Source: Pelotomaculum isophthalicicum JI (GTDB lineage Bacteria > Bacillota > Desulfotomaculia > Desulfotomaculales > Pelotomaculaceae). From it: a stretch of 64,000 nucleotides of DNA. Below the pieces are notes generated by a model. The model was given only the letters and a program-made list of their open reading frames with translations. It was not told where the DNA came from and searched no databases. The stretch is taken from the NCBI RefSeq assembly GCF_029478095.1, contig NZ_JAKOAV010000021.1:1-64000 (forward strand). Reading direction: 5' to 3'. A program made the translations under genes and the position numbers. This document shows, in pieces, positions 35,389 to 44,774 of this stretch; the first letter of the stretch is position 1, and each line of letters begins with the position of its first letter.

Positions 35389-35706
35389 TTAATCCATGTA
35401 AACAACTTCCACTCTATCAAGGTAAACCATCAATTTATTGATTAAATTATGTATTTCCACCTTATTCTTATCTTTTGCCGCTTGTTCGATGGAGGCGCCT
35501 AAATCAGTGATAGTGTCGAAACCGTAGCCACCTCCGACTCCTTTCATACTATGACCTAAAATCCGGATAGTTTCATAATCGCCCTTTTCCAAAGCATCCA
35601 GCACTAATTTGCAATCTTTTTGCCTATTTTCCAGAAAGTCTGGTACAATATCAGCAAGATCTCTATCCACATGCGCAATAATTTTTTGTCCAGGTTCGTT
35701 ATTCAT
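35389..35706 (-). CDS. stand-alone histidine phosphotransfer (Hpt) protein
   Basis: 105 residues, all helical. The phosphorylatable histidine is in ILGHSMKGVGGGYGF, and the later helix has GASIEQAAKDKNK. Hpt proteins pass phosphate between response regulators or hybrid kinases. No receiver-domain protein is adjacent; the kinase at 36868 is of the orthodox type with no receiver. The ATG follows AAAGGAAG. Confidence 0.88.
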   Translation of the reverse strand: MNNEPGQKIIAHVDRDLADIVPDFLENRQKDCKLVLDALEKGDYETIRILGHSMKGVGGGYGFDTITDLGASIEQAAKDKNKVEIHNLINKLMVYLDRVEVVYMD

Positions 35707-35812
35707 GGTTTCTGACTTCCTTTCAAATCAACTATCAATAATTATTCAATCTACTTACTTAATATATAATTTTTCTATTGGTTTGTCCCTGTAACTTCAG
35801 ATATAGGTAATT

Positions 35813-36784
35813 TCACACTTGCTCTCCAGTAAATTTTTGACACAATACCCGGCAGTTTTCCCCAAAGATTTTCCTGTACCGGCTACACGCCTGTTCACTT
35901 GGGTTAATCACTATTATTTCACGATTTTTATTTATTGTGTTAAGTGCTCTCTTGACAGTTGCAATTATTGATGTGTCCGCCGGAGCAAGTGAATACCCTA
36001 CAAAAATCAACCGGTCTGACAAACTTATGGACTTGCCCGCGCAATCCCAAACATTCTGCAATCTGCTGATATTATAAGATTTATAAAGAGTAGGAGCTAT
36101 AATAATTGCCTGAGAGCTATCGCTCCCACAGTTCAGGCAAGTAATTGAATATTTATCTTTAAAGAGGAGGTGCGCAACTTTTTCATTATGTTCGGATATT
36201 TCTCCGCAAAGCGGACAAAATGACCAGTTCAGAGATCCGTGTAATTTATAAAGGGGAATTTTCTTGCAACAATCCATATGATTTAGATGGTTGCCATAGA
36301 AACCATATTCCAGTTCATAACCGGTGGAACGGATGGCATTATCTAAAACAATATCGTAATTCAAAGATATAAAAGTTGGAATATCTTCCCCACCCCTGAT
36401 AACTTCGGACACAAAAGCTTGATGCATACCGTTATATGAAGGAAGTGACTTGTCAAGCGTCATGCTGATCAATTTTACCAAAGCCGTTTTCAATTCATGC
36501 AATCGTGGCCTCGGGAATCTGATCGAAAATGCCTGGTTTTGCAGCAAAGACCAATCAACAATATTGAATGTTTCTTCTAATCCCGGAAACTTCTCAAGCT
36601 CATTAGAATGGTTTATTGTTGTCTCGTGGCCATAGAAATGCTCAAGAAACTCCCAAACGATATCCAGCTCAGTACTATAATGCTCTTCCTTAAAAAACTG
36701 ATAAGCTATTTTTAAAAAATCACGCAGCACCGGCGCACCTTCCGCTGCCGACGCTCCCGCTCCAAATATGTATACAGTTTTCAC
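35813..36784 (-). CDS. SIR2-like domain protein with embedded zinc ribbon
   Basis: 323 residues from a GTG that follows AGGAG. The Rossmann-type start TVYIFGAGASAAEGAP, FISLNYDIVLDNAI, YKLHGSLNW and DRLIFVGYSLAPADTSI are the NAD-binding signatures of the SIR2_2 group. Between them are CPLC and CLNC (residues ~180-205), a four-cysteine zinc site. Members act as NAD hydrolases in several phage-defence systems, while others are chromosomal genes of unknown role. The partner effector genes known from such systems are not seen here. Confidence 0.82.
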   Translation of the reverse strand: MKTVYIFGAGASAAEGAPVLRDFLKIAYQFFKEEHYSTELDIVWEFLEHFYGHETTINHSNELEKFPGLEETFNIVDWSLLQNQAFSIRFPRPRLHELKTALVKLISMTLDKSLPSYNGMHQAFVSEVIRGGEDIPTFISLNYDIVLDNAIRSTGYELEYGFYGNHLNHMDCCKKIPLYKLHGSLNWSFCPLCGEISEHNEKVAHLLFKDKYSITCLNCGSDSSQAIIIAPTLYKSYNISRLQNVWDCAGKSISLSDRLIFVGYSLAPADTSIIATVKRALNTINKNREIIVINPSEQACSRYRKIFGENCRVLCQKFTGEQV

Positions 36785-36867
36785 AAAAAATCTCCTAAAA
36801 TAATAATATTATTATAAGCTAAAATTGCCGAATTTGCGTTACTGAGGTATAATCATTCTCGTTTTAT

Positions 36868-38172
36868 TCACATCTTAAACCTGACAAAAAAGGTTGTGCC
36901 GCAAAGGCTGGTTTCAAAATTAATGGTGGCGTTATGCCGGCTGGCGATACTGAAACAAACCGCAAGACCCAACCCTGTCCCATAGTCCTTTGTAGTAAGG
37001 AAAGGGGTTCCTATTTTATCCAGAATATCCGTTTTTATCCCACCGCCCTGATCCTGTACGGCGAAGACAACCTCATCTCCATCCCTGAATGTTTTAATCG
37101 TCAACTTACCGCCGGGAGACATTGCTTCGAATCCGTTACGCACAAGGTTGAGGATCAACTGGCGTATTTCCTTTTCGTTCAGCGCAATATCAGGCACTTC
37201 CGAAGTCTCTATTTCAATATTTTTATCTGTAATCATACCGTCAGCTTCGATTAAAGGGAATAAAGCCTGGATAATATGGTTAATGTTTTGTGGCTTTAAT
37301 TCAACCGTCTTATTTTTTGCCAAGGAGAGAAACTCTGTTATAATTGTATTTGTCCTGTCCAGTTCTGATATCATTAAATTAAAATATTTTTTATACTTAC
37401 TGCAATCCTGTTTTCCTTCAAGCATTTGTAAAAATCCGCGCACAGTGGTCATCGGATTCCTAATTTCGTGGCCGATGCCGGCAGCCATTTCTCCTACCAG
37501 GTTCAACCGGTCCAGACGGGCCATTTCTTTTTCGAACTGTTTTCGTTCAGTGATGTCACGAATGAATATACTTGTTTTATAATGACCATTTTTATCTTTA
37601 AATATGGCACTGGAAATCTCACCGGTAAATATAGCGCCATTTTTACGCTTCAAAGTAAGCTCACCTTTAAATTTCCCCGTACGGTTCCACTCTTTCAACA
37701 CGGCGTAATAACTTGGATCGGTTGTATCGATAATACAATCTATACCGGACTGACAGAGCTCATCTTCTGTTCTTTCAAAAATACGACACGCTTCAGGATT
37801 GGCAGCATAAACGCCTCCACCAGGATCGGCGAGCAGGACTGCATCAATACTGTTATTAAACAACAGACAATAACGTTCTTCACTTTCCCGCAGCGTCTCC
37901 TCTGCTTTCTTCCGTTCTGTTATATCAACAATCGTACCAACCATACGCAGCGGCTTACCGTAATTATCCCTCGCTATAACCTCCCCCCGATCAATTATCC
38001 ACTTCCACTCGCCTGATCCGGCCAACAGCCGGTGTTCGTTTTCTAAACGCGTTGTATGTCCCTCCAAATGTTCATTAAATGCTTTCATCACGGCAGGCTT
38101 ATCATCGGGGTGAATCATTTTCTTCCACATGCTGATATGCATTTCATTTTGCTTCAAAGAGTAACCAAGCAT
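36868..38172 (-). CDS. PAS-PAS sensor histidine kinase, 5' end apparently eroded
   Basis: 434 residues from the first ATG. This ATG falls inside a PAS domain: the frame is open for 33 more codons upstream and encodes typical PAS sequence (GEIYYSPRCAEM), up to a TAA near 38278, with no ATG, GTG or TTG. The rest is intact: the remainder of PAS 1 to ~residue 90, PAS 2 (~95-215), the HisKA box with GHEIRNPMTTVRG, and the HATPase with NLVRNGFEAM, DQGGGI and GTGLGL. It has no receiver or membrane segment. It might be a functional shortened kinase or a pseudogene. Confidence 0.75.
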   Translation of the reverse strand: MLGYSLKQNEMHISMWKKMIHPDDKPAVMKAFNEHLEGHTTRLENEHRLLAGSGEWKWIIDRGEVIARDNYGKPLRMVGTIVDITERKKAEETLRESEERYCLLFNNSIDAVLLADPGGGVYAANPEACRIFERTEDELCQSGIDCIIDTTDPSYYAVLKEWNRTGKFKGELTLKRKNGAIFTGEISSAIFKDKNGHYKTSIFIRDITERKQFEKEMARLDRLNLVGEMAAGIGHEIRNPMTTVRGFLQMLEGKQDCSKYKKYFNLMISELDRTNTIITEFLSLAKNKTVELKPQNINHIIQALFPLIEADGMITDKNIEIETSEVPDIALNEKEIRQLILNLVRNGFEAMSPGGKLTIKTFRDGDEVVFAVQDQGGGIKTDILDKIGTPFLTTKDYGTGLGLAVCFSIASRHNATINFETSLCGTTFFVRFKM

Positions 38173-38469
38173 CTCAGCACAGCGAGGACTGTAATAAATC
38201 TCCCCTGTACAACTGATCCCGAGTGAACAACTATTTGTTATATTTGCTATTTTAGAAATGTTTAGAAAGTTTATTTAGACAAAATCTAATAGTTATCCTT
38301 CGGAAATATTGTCGAATATTGCCTGTGTATAAAAAATTTATCATACTATGGTTTAATATAATATAATAATCAAATTTAAAATGTTTATTGTTAATAATTT
38401 CAATAAAATTAGAACAACTATGCAGGATTTTTCATGCTATTGCAGAATACATATTTAGAGGTGGACCTA

Positions 38470-40224
38470 ATGCAAGGAAAATTTATTCATGATACTTTTA
38501 AAGAAATTCTTAATACAATCAATGATGCCGTAATTGCGATAAATAAGACTTCTACGGTAATTGTTTTTAACAATGAAGCGGAAAAGATTACCGGCTTAAA
38601 GGCAGCCAATATGTTAGGCAAGCCGTTATCTAATATTGTCTGTGTCCCATCCCCGCAAGTATTACAGACAGTACTGGAAACGGGCAGCCCCTCGCTTAAT
38701 CAACAATTACTAATTGGAAATCTTACCGCTGTCGCAAACTATATCCCGCTGATAGACCGGCAGGGAAAAACTACCGGCGCGGCAGCTATTATTACTGATG
38801 TCACCTCATTAAGCAATCTTGAGAGACAGGTTATTGAATTAAAAGAAACCAGATCCCTGCTGGAAGCCATCCTGTACGCAACTGAAGACGCAATAACAGT
38901 GGTCAACGAAAAAGGAAACGGTATTTTAATCAACCCCGCCTACACAAAAATCACCGGCCTCACTGAAGCGGACGTCATCAATAAACCTGCCTCGGTAGCG
39001 GTGACTGAAGGGGAAAGCATGCATTTGAAGGTGCTGCAAACAAGGCAACTGGTTCGCGGCGTCAGGCTTAAAATGGGTCCCGCGAAAAAAGAAGTCGTGG
39101 TAAACGTAGCCCCAATAATTATGGACGGAATACTCCGGGGAAGCGTCGGGGTAATACATGATATTTCAGAAATAATGCACCTGTCGGAGGAATTGGCTAA
39201 TGTCAAAAAACTAATCAGGCATTTGCAGGCTAAATACACTTTTGACGACATAATTGGTGAAAGTGAGCCGATTAAGGCAGCCATAGCCCAGGCCAGGCAC
39301 GCTTCCGACACTCCCGCTACCGTGCTTTTACGGGGAGAAAGCGGAACCGGGAAAGAATTATTCGCCCATGCCATTCATAATGTCAGCGGCAGGAGCAAGG
39401 GGCCTTTTGTCAGGGTCAATTGCGTGGCGATTGCCGAGTCATTGTTGGAAAGCGAGTTGTTCGGATACGAAGAAGGGGCTTTCACCGGAGCCACCCGGGG
39501 CGGTAAAAAGGGTTACTTTGAGGATGCAAGCGACGGCACAATTTTCCTTGATGAAATTGGTGATATTAACCTCGCTTTGCAGGCAAAACTTCTCAGAGTT
39601 TTACAAGAAAAAGAGATAATCAGGGTAGGCGGCACCAGGCCGATACCTGTGAACGTACGGGTAATCGCCGCCACCAACGCTAATCTGGAACAAAGGATCA
39701 GCGAAGGCACTTTCCGTGAAGATTTGTATTACCGGCTCAACGTTGTTCCGATTTTCGTGCCGCCGCTCAGGGTCCGAAAAGATGATATACCTTTATTAAC
39801 CGCCCACCTGGTTAAAAAACTTGAACACGAATACAAACGAAAAATTTCTAAAATATCCCCGGCTGTTTTTAAAATATTTATGAATTACGATTGGCCGGGC
39901 AATATTAGAGAACTCGAAAACTTTATAGGCAGAACAATTATAAAAATGGATAAAAACGAGGAAATTATCCAAACGCGACATGTTCCTGAATTCCTTATTA
40001 AAAGATCTACAACGCAACTTTATAACACAATCAGCCGTTTTCCCAAACCGGCAACAGAAGGCCGCCAGGAAGAAAACCTCAGCAACATTTTGGATATGAC
40101 CGAAAAAAACATTCTGCTGGAAACCCTGCAAAAGACTAACGGCAACAAAACAAAAGCCGCCAATTTGCTAGGTATTGCCGTCAGGAGTTTGTATTACAAA
40201 ATGGAAAAACACGGGCTGGCTTAA
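38470..40224 (+). CDS. sigma-54-dependent PAS-PAS-AAA-Fis transcriptional activator
   Basis: About 584 residues; the ATG at 38470 follows AGAGGTGGACC and is preferred to the upstream ATG at 38434. Two PAS domains (~10-110 and ~125-245) precede the AAA+ domain with Walker A GESGTGKE, the sigma-54 contact loop GAFTGA, Walker [12 protein letters not shown] and the arginine-finger region YYRLNVVPI. The C-terminus is a Fis-type helix-turn-helix ([20 protein letters not shown]). It is the natural activator for the -24/-12 promoter found 190 bp after its stop. Confidence 0.95.
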   Translation: MQGKFIHDTFKEILNTINDAVIAINKTSTVIVFNNEAEKITGLKAANMLGKPLSNIVCVPSPQVLQTVLETGSPSLNQQLLIGNLTAVANYIPLIDRQGKTTGAAAIITDVTSLSNLERQVIELKETRSLLEAILYATEDAITVVNEKGNGILINPAYTKITGLTEADVINKPASVAVTEGESMHLKVLQTRQLVRGVRLKMGPAKKEVVVNVAPIIMDGILRGSVGVIHDISEIMHLSEELANVKKLIRHLQAKYTFDDIIGESEPIKAAIAQARHASDTPATVLLRGESGTGKELFAHAIHNVSGRSKGPFVRVNCVAIAESLLESELFGYEEGAFTGATRGGKKGYFEDASDGTIFLDEIGDINLALQAKLLRVLQEKEIIRVGGTRPIPVNVRVIAATNANLEQRISEGTFREDLYYRLNVVPIFVPPLRVRKDDIPLLTAHLVKKLEHEYKRKISKISPAVFKIFMNYDWPGNIRELENFIGRTIIKMDKNEEIIQTRHVPEFLIKRSTTQLYNTISRFPKPATEGRQEENLSNILDMTEKNILLETLQKTNGNKTKAANLLGIAVRSLYYKMEKHGLA

Positions 40225-40302
40225 ACATCATTAAACAAGCGCCAAACAAACACCGCTTCGTATTGACCTTAAATAATTTCATGCGTGAGTTGATTGATTT
40301 AC

Positions 40303-40334
40303 ATCTGTCTGCAAATATTGCAGGCAGATTTTTT
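40303..40334 (+). terminator. terminator after the sigma-54 activator gene
   Basis: ATCTGTCTGC (40303-40312) and GCAGGCAGAT (40320-40329) pair with one G-U wobble around AAATATT, followed by TTTTTT. The symmetry also makes it a possible upstream activator site for the promoter 80 bp further on. Confidence 0.85.
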
Positions 40335-40410
40335 CACTTTTCAAGCTACCATTAACATACAAAAGGGCAAAGATCCCCTGAACACATGATTTTTTCTTCT
40401 CTGATATTAA

Positions 40411-40427
40411 TGGCATAGATATTGCAT
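40411..40427 (+). promoter_or_regulatory. sigma-54 (-24/-12) promoter
   Basis: TGGCAT-N5-TTGCAT fits the TGGCAC-N5-TTGCW consensus with GG and GC in the required 10-bp spacing. It lies 43 bp before the GNAT gene, and a sigma-54 activator gene is immediately upstream. Confidence 0.85.
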
Positions 40428-40469
40428 TAAGATCACCTGGGACATGAGGATCCAGGGAGGGGACGCAAT

Positions 40470-41084
40470 ATGTACAAGTTCCTTGAATTGAACAACCTTG
40501 ATTCCACTTATTTTAAAACCGTCATCGAATGTTGCAGGGAAGTATTTAACTATTCTATTAAGGAAATTAATTCTCTGATCAGCAAACTTCAGGCCAATGA
40601 AAACGAACAGGTTAGAGCGCACATTATCTACGCGGACTGTTTGGGAGAACTGGTCGGATTCGCTATATTCTACTATTTTCCCAAAAATCAGGTTGGATTT
40701 ATTGAAGCACTGGTCGTACTGGAGAACTATCGCAATCAGGGCATCGGCTCGCAACTGTACGGGCATATGATGGATTTATTAAAGAAGCTATACCCGCAAT
40801 GCGCCGGGCATGTTCTGGAAATTTGCCGGCAAAAAGAAAATTACCAAAAAAGAAAATCCTTCTTTCTTAAACAGGGCTGCATTCCCATTGCGCTCGATTT
40901 CTTTACAATGGACCCGGTGGTAAGCAAATCGGGAATCAATATACTTTACCATCCATACCGGCTAAATCAAACATTTTCACTTAAGACTATGGAAGATATA
41001 TTCCGCGAGATGGCAATAAACCTGGTGCACACAATCACAGTGCCTTTCCGTTTCCGGCAACGGGCCAGGAAACGACTGGGTTAA
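40470..41084 (+). CDS. GNAT family N-acetyltransferase
   Basis: 204 residues. The GNAT fold occupies ~1-135, with the acetyl-CoA loop in ALVVLENYRNQGIGSQLYGHM. The C-terminal ~65 residues look distinct. The ATG follows GGGAGGGGACG. Driven by the sigma-54 promoter and followed 98 bp later by an AMP-forming acyl-CoA synthetase, it may be an AcuA-like enzyme that acetylates the synthetase's catalytic lysine (inference from gene pairing). Confidence 0.85.
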   Translation: MYKFLELNNLDSTYFKTVIECCREVFNYSIKEINSLISKLQANENEQVRAHIIYADCLGELVGFAIFYYFPKNQVGFIEALVVLENYRNQGIGSQLYGHMMDLLKKLYPQCAGHVLEICRQKENYQKRKSFFLKQGCIPIALDFFTMDPVVSKSGINILYHPYRLNQTFSLKTMEDIFREMAINLVHTITVPFRFRQRARKRLG

Positions 41085-41182
41085 ACGTCCTTACCCGGTA
41101 ATACGAAAACTTAAGGCCGCCAGGAGGTGAGCTTTTACGGCCTTTTAAAATAAAACACATCAACAAATTGGAGGGAAATAAG

Positions 41183-42904
41183 TTGGAACAATATGAAGTA
41201 CTGCCGCCGTCACCAGGCAAACACAATATGGACAATTATGATGAATACTGCAAGAATTTTACCTGGGAAAGCGTTGAAAAAGAATTTAGCTGGTATACTA
41301 CCGGCAAAGTGAACATTGCCTACGAGGCCATTGACCGCATGGTGGACGAAAAGGGTAAAGGCAATGATCCCGCAATCCTTTATAGCGATACCGAGAAAGA
41401 AGTTACTGTTACCTTTGCCGACATGAAAGAGCAGAGCGCTAAGTTTGCTAATGTCTTGACCAAGCTAGGAATCAAAAAAGGTGACCGCGTGTTCCTGTTT
41501 ATCCCCAGGAGCCCGGAAATGCTGATTTCTTTCGCCGGCATCGTAAAAGCGGGCGCTATTGCCGGACCGCTCTTCGAAGCCTTTATGGAAGAGGCCGTCA
41601 AAGACCGCCTGGTAGACAGTGAGGCTGTGGCCATTGTCACCACCGCCGGACAAAAAAGCAGGATTAAAAAAGACGAAATTCCCAGCTTGAAGCACGTCAT
41701 CGTTATCGGAGACGAGGAAGCCAACCTGGCGCCTTACGAACTTTCTTACGAAAAATTAATGGCTGAGGCTTCCGCAGATTTCACACCGGTATGGTTGACC
41801 AAAGACGACCCAATGTTCCTGCTTTACACTTCCGGTTCTACCGGAAAGCCCAAAGGCGTTCTGCACACCCACGAAATTATGACCGGCATTTACCATACTA
41901 TGAGAATCTCCCAGGACGTTCAAGATGGCGATGTATTCTGGTGCACCGCCGACCCGGGCTGGATCACCGGTGTTTCATATTCCGTTTGGGGCCCCTGGCT
42001 GGTAGGCAAAGCTACGATCATCAGAGGCGGCCGCTTTAGCGCTGATGACTGGTATGCCACCCTGGAAAAATACGGCGTTACTAACTGGTACAGCGCTCCC
42101 ACCGCCTTTAGAATGTTGGCTGCCGCCGGTGACGATGCTGTTAAAAAATATAACCTGAAATTAAGACACATTACCAGCGTGGGCGAGCCCTTAAATCCGG
42201 AAGTGATTATGTGGGCTATGAAGGTCTTCAACGTGCGCATCCACGAAACCTTCTTCATGACTGAAACCGGCGTCAATATGATTTGCTGCTATCCTTGCGC
42301 GCCAATCCGGGTTGGCTCGATGTTCAAAGCAATCCCGGGCGTGGAAGCCGCCATTACCGATGACGACGGGAACGTCCTGCCGCCGCTACAAATGGGCAAC
42401 CTGTCCTTGAAAAAAGGCTGGCCGGGCATGATGAAAGAAATCTGGAAAAATCCTGAAAAGTATAACGAGTACTTCAAAAACGAACCATGGTATATCTCAG
42501 GCGACCAGGCTTATATGGACGCGGACGGATATATCTGGTTCCAGGGCAGAAACGACGACGTTATTAAAACCGCCGGCGAAAGAGTCGGCCCCTTCGAAGT
42601 GGAAAGCAAATTGGTTGAACACCCGGCAGTGGCCGAGGCCGGCGTTATCGGCAAGCCGGATGAGGTCCGCGGTAATATCATCAAGGCGTTTATCGCATTG
42701 GCTCCTGGTTATACCTGGAGCGACGAGCTTGATAAAGAACTCAAGCAATTCGTTAAATTAGGTCTGGCCGCTCACGCCGCTCCTAAAGAAATCGAAGTAC
42801 GGGACAAGCTGCCGAAAACCCGCAGCGGTAAGATCATGCGCCGGGTTCTAAAAGCTCAGGAAATGGGGCTGCCGGTCGGCGATTTGTCCACAATGGATGA
42901 TTAA
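41183..42904 (+). CDS. acsA: AMP-forming acetate/acyl-CoA synthetase
   Basis: About 573 residues from a TTG at 41183, 7 bp after GGAGGG. Adenylate-forming motifs are intact: LLYTSGSTGKPKGVLHTH (P-loop), HETFFMTETG, WYISGDQAYMDADGYIWF and GRNDDVIKTAGERVGP. The C-terminal KLPKTRSGKIMRR holds the lysine that is essential for adenylation and is the known acetylation target in Acs. It activates acetate or a short acid with ATP and CoA. The preceding GNAT gene and sigma-54 promoter suggest nitrogen- or carbon-state control. Confidence 0.93.
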   Translation: MEQYEVLPPSPGKHNMDNYDEYCKNFTWESVEKEFSWYTTGKVNIAYEAIDRMVDEKGKGNDPAILYSDTEKEVTVTFADMKEQSAKFANVLTKLGIKKGDRVFLFIPRSPEMLISFAGIVKAGAIAGPLFEAFMEEAVKDRLVDSEAVAIVTTAGQKSRIKKDEIPSLKHVIVIGDEEANLAPYELSYEKLMAEASADFTPVWLTKDDPMFLLYTSGSTGKPKGVLHTHEIMTGIYHTMRISQDVQDGDVFWCTADPGWITGVSYSVWGPWLVGKATIIRGGRFSADDWYATLEKYGVTNWYSAPTAFRMLAAAGDDAVKKYNLKLRHITSVGEPLNPEVIMWAMKVFNVRIHETFFMTETGVNMICCYPCAPIRVGSMFKAIPGVEAAITDDDGNVLPPLQMGNLSLKKGWPGMMKEIWKNPEKYNEYFKNEPWYISGDQAYMDADGYIWFQGRNDDVIKTAGERVGPFEVESKLVEHPAVAEAGVIGKPDEVRGNIIKAFIALAPGYTWSDELDKELKQFVKLGLAAHAAPKEIEVRDKLPKTRSGKIMRRVLKAQEMGLPVGDLSTMDD

Positions 42905-42939
42905 CGTTTAAGAAACAGAAAATAATGATTTAACTAGCA

Positions 42940-42975
42940 ATCCCGTACCACTTTGATAGTGATACGGGATCTCTT
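42940..42975 (+). terminator. terminator after acsA
   Basis: ATCCCGTACCACT (42940-42952) pairs with AGTGATACGGGAT (42958-42970) with one mismatch, followed by CTCTTTTT. It lies between the convergent acsA and DHH genes. Confidence 0.9.
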
Positions 42976-43024
42976 TTTGAATCATTATGGGATTGATCAA
43001 GTGGACATAAAAGCAAAGTATATA

Positions 43025-43939
43025 TCACCCATCATTTTTCATGCTTGCAATAAGTTCATTCATCACTCTATCGGCCTCTTCATATACCACCTGGCAAGTT
43101 CCCACCATCTTATGACCGCCTCCGCCGTACTTTAACATCAACGAACCGACGTCTGTTTTGGAACTCCTGTTGATGATGCTGCGGCCAACGGCAAAAACAC
43201 AGTTTTGTTTATTCTTTCCGTCAATGACCCAGACTGAAATGTTTTGCTCCGGGAAAAGAACATAGATCATAAACCTGTTGCCGCTGTATATCGGATCGAC
43301 ACCCCGCAGGTCTGTGATAATCACGTTGCCGTCTGTAGTGGTATGCTTTTTTATCATATCCTTGAACAATTCGTTTTGTTCGTTGTATTGTTTGATTCTT
43401 TCCTGCACGTCAGGCACTTTGAGAATCTCATCAATAGACATTTTCCGGCAATACTCGATCATGTCGTCCATGAGCTGGTAATTGCTTATATTGTAATCCC
43501 TAAAACGGCCAAGGCCCGTGCGCGGGTCCATAATAAAAGAGAGCAATACCCAACCTTTTGGATTTAATATTTCATCAGAGGTAAACTGACCGGAATCCGA
43601 TTTGTCGACGGCAGCCATCATTTCATCCAGGTGCCCGAACTTTTCCTTACCGCCGTAATAATCGTAGATCACTCTGGCCGCGCTAGGCGCGGGGCGGCTA
43701 TCTCCCTTGTACTTGTTTTTTAATTCAAGTCTTTCATCCTCGCTGGAGTGGTGATCAAACCACAAACCACATCCTTCAACAAAAGGCACGTTGGCCAGCA
43801 CATCGTTTTCGGTTACTTTGATAATGCCGTCTTGGATATCCTTCGGGTGGACAAATGCCCTGTCATCAATAATACCGGCCGCTTTTAAAAGAACCGCGCA
43901 AGCTAACCCGTCGAAATCGGAGCGAGTCAAAAGCCTCAT
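43025..43939 (-). CDS. DHH-type phosphoesterase-like protein
   Basis: About 304 residues. The start at 43939 gives MRLLTRSDFDGLACAVLLK, the first DHH metal motif (SDFDG), preceded by GAGGTG; an in-frame ATG at 43984 lacks a site. LWFDHHSSED is the DHH motif, and the C-terminal KYGGGGHKMVGTCQV is a DHHA1-type substrate loop (GGGGH). Relatives hydrolyse nanoRNA, c-di-AMP or short polyphosphate. No partner gene defines the substrate. Confidence 0.85.
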   Translation of the reverse strand: MRLLTRSDFDGLACAVLLKAAGIIDDRAFVHPKDIQDGIIKVTENDVLANVPFVEGCGLWFDHHSSEDERLELKNKYKGDSRPAPSAARVIYDYYGGKEKFGHLDEMMAAVDKSDSGQFTSDEILNPKGWVLLSFIMDPRTGLGRFRDYNISNYQLMDDMIEYCRKMSIDEILKVPDVQERIKQYNEQNELFKDMIKKHTTTDGNVIITDLRGVDPIYSGNRFMIYVLFPEQNISVWVIDGKNKQNCVFAVGRSIINRSSKTDVGSLMLKYGGGGHKMVGTCQVVYEEADRVMNELIASMKNDG

Positions 43940-44051
43940 ATAATTCATCACCTCAGCGTAATATTTTATTTTAAAATTCTGCAAAAAGAAAATACTTCCT
44001 TTAAGGTGAGGTGACTTTTTTAAAATATAAGTAAAAACCCATGTCTATATT

Positions 44052-44723
44052 TCACGTGTTTTCGCTAATTTTATTTTTATGTTTAGCTATAAAATATTTG
44101 ATACCTATAATAAATAGATGACCAAGCCTTACCTCAAAAGCACAGTCCAACACAGTGTTAAAGCAAGCTTCATCGAAACGGGGCCGCACTTCCACCACCG
44201 GTGTCGCCCCGCCGGGAGAAAGAATACGGCAAAACGCCGTTAATACTATTCCTTTCAACCCCCAGACCGCCCCCGTCAGCAAACCGGTCTGAGAGGAATC
44301 GCCTGCCCCTATTTCCGTATGCCAAGTAAGCCGGCATAAACGTACTTTTTTCAACAATCCCAAAATGTATTTACCATACAAACGCATCATATTAACAATA
44401 CCGGATGCAGTGCGCATAAACTTTGGCAGTGAAATTACATTCTCCCTCTTATCCAGCACATCTCCGTCTTTTTGTTCAACCTTCGTTTTTGTCATTATCG
44501 CCGGCCAGCGCTTTTTCTTTTCAATTTTTATTTCAGGAAGCTCAAAAGTATAATGGATCAACCCACGCCATGCGGAAACCCCCACAGCAAACTGATCATC
44601 CCTTCCCCGTCTCGAATAACTCACCTGCACCCTGACAACGGTCAGCAAAAGAAAAAGCAGAAGAAGGGCTAATAACATCAAGAAAACAAGGGAAACCTTG
44701 CTCACCTGACCCCACCTCTGCAT
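44052..44723 (-). CDS. DUF2953 membrane-anchored protein (YtfI-like)
   Basis: 223 residues. A strongly hydrophobic N-terminal helix (LVFLMLLALLLLFLLLTVV) leads to a soluble part with GLIHYTFELPEIKIE, TGLLTGAVWGLKG and VEVRPRFDEACFNTVLDC, the DUF2953 signature. In spore formers this family sits near ytfJ, which is absent here. GTG at 44705, preceded by AGGTGGGG, is an alternative start. Confidence 0.8.
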   Translation of the reverse strand: MQRWGQVSKVSLVFLMLLALLLLFLLLTVVRVQVSYSRRGRDDQFAVGVSAWRGLIHYTFELPEIKIEKKKRWPAIMTKTKVEQKDGDVLDKRENVISLPKFMRTASGIVNMMRLYGKYILGLLKKVRLCRLTWHTEIGAGDSSQTGLLTGAVWGLKGIVLTAFCRILSPGGATPVVEVRPRFDEACFNTVLDCAFEVRLGHLFIIGIKYFIAKHKNKISENT

Positions 44724-44774
44724 TATTTTTCCACAACGTCCCTGGTCTATGCAAAAAATACTTAATTCTAAAAA

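Noticed and set aside
40303-40329. Palindrome as enhancer site of the sigma-54 activator
   Set aside because: The following T-run and position after the stop codon make a terminator the simpler reading; a dual role is only possible, not shown.
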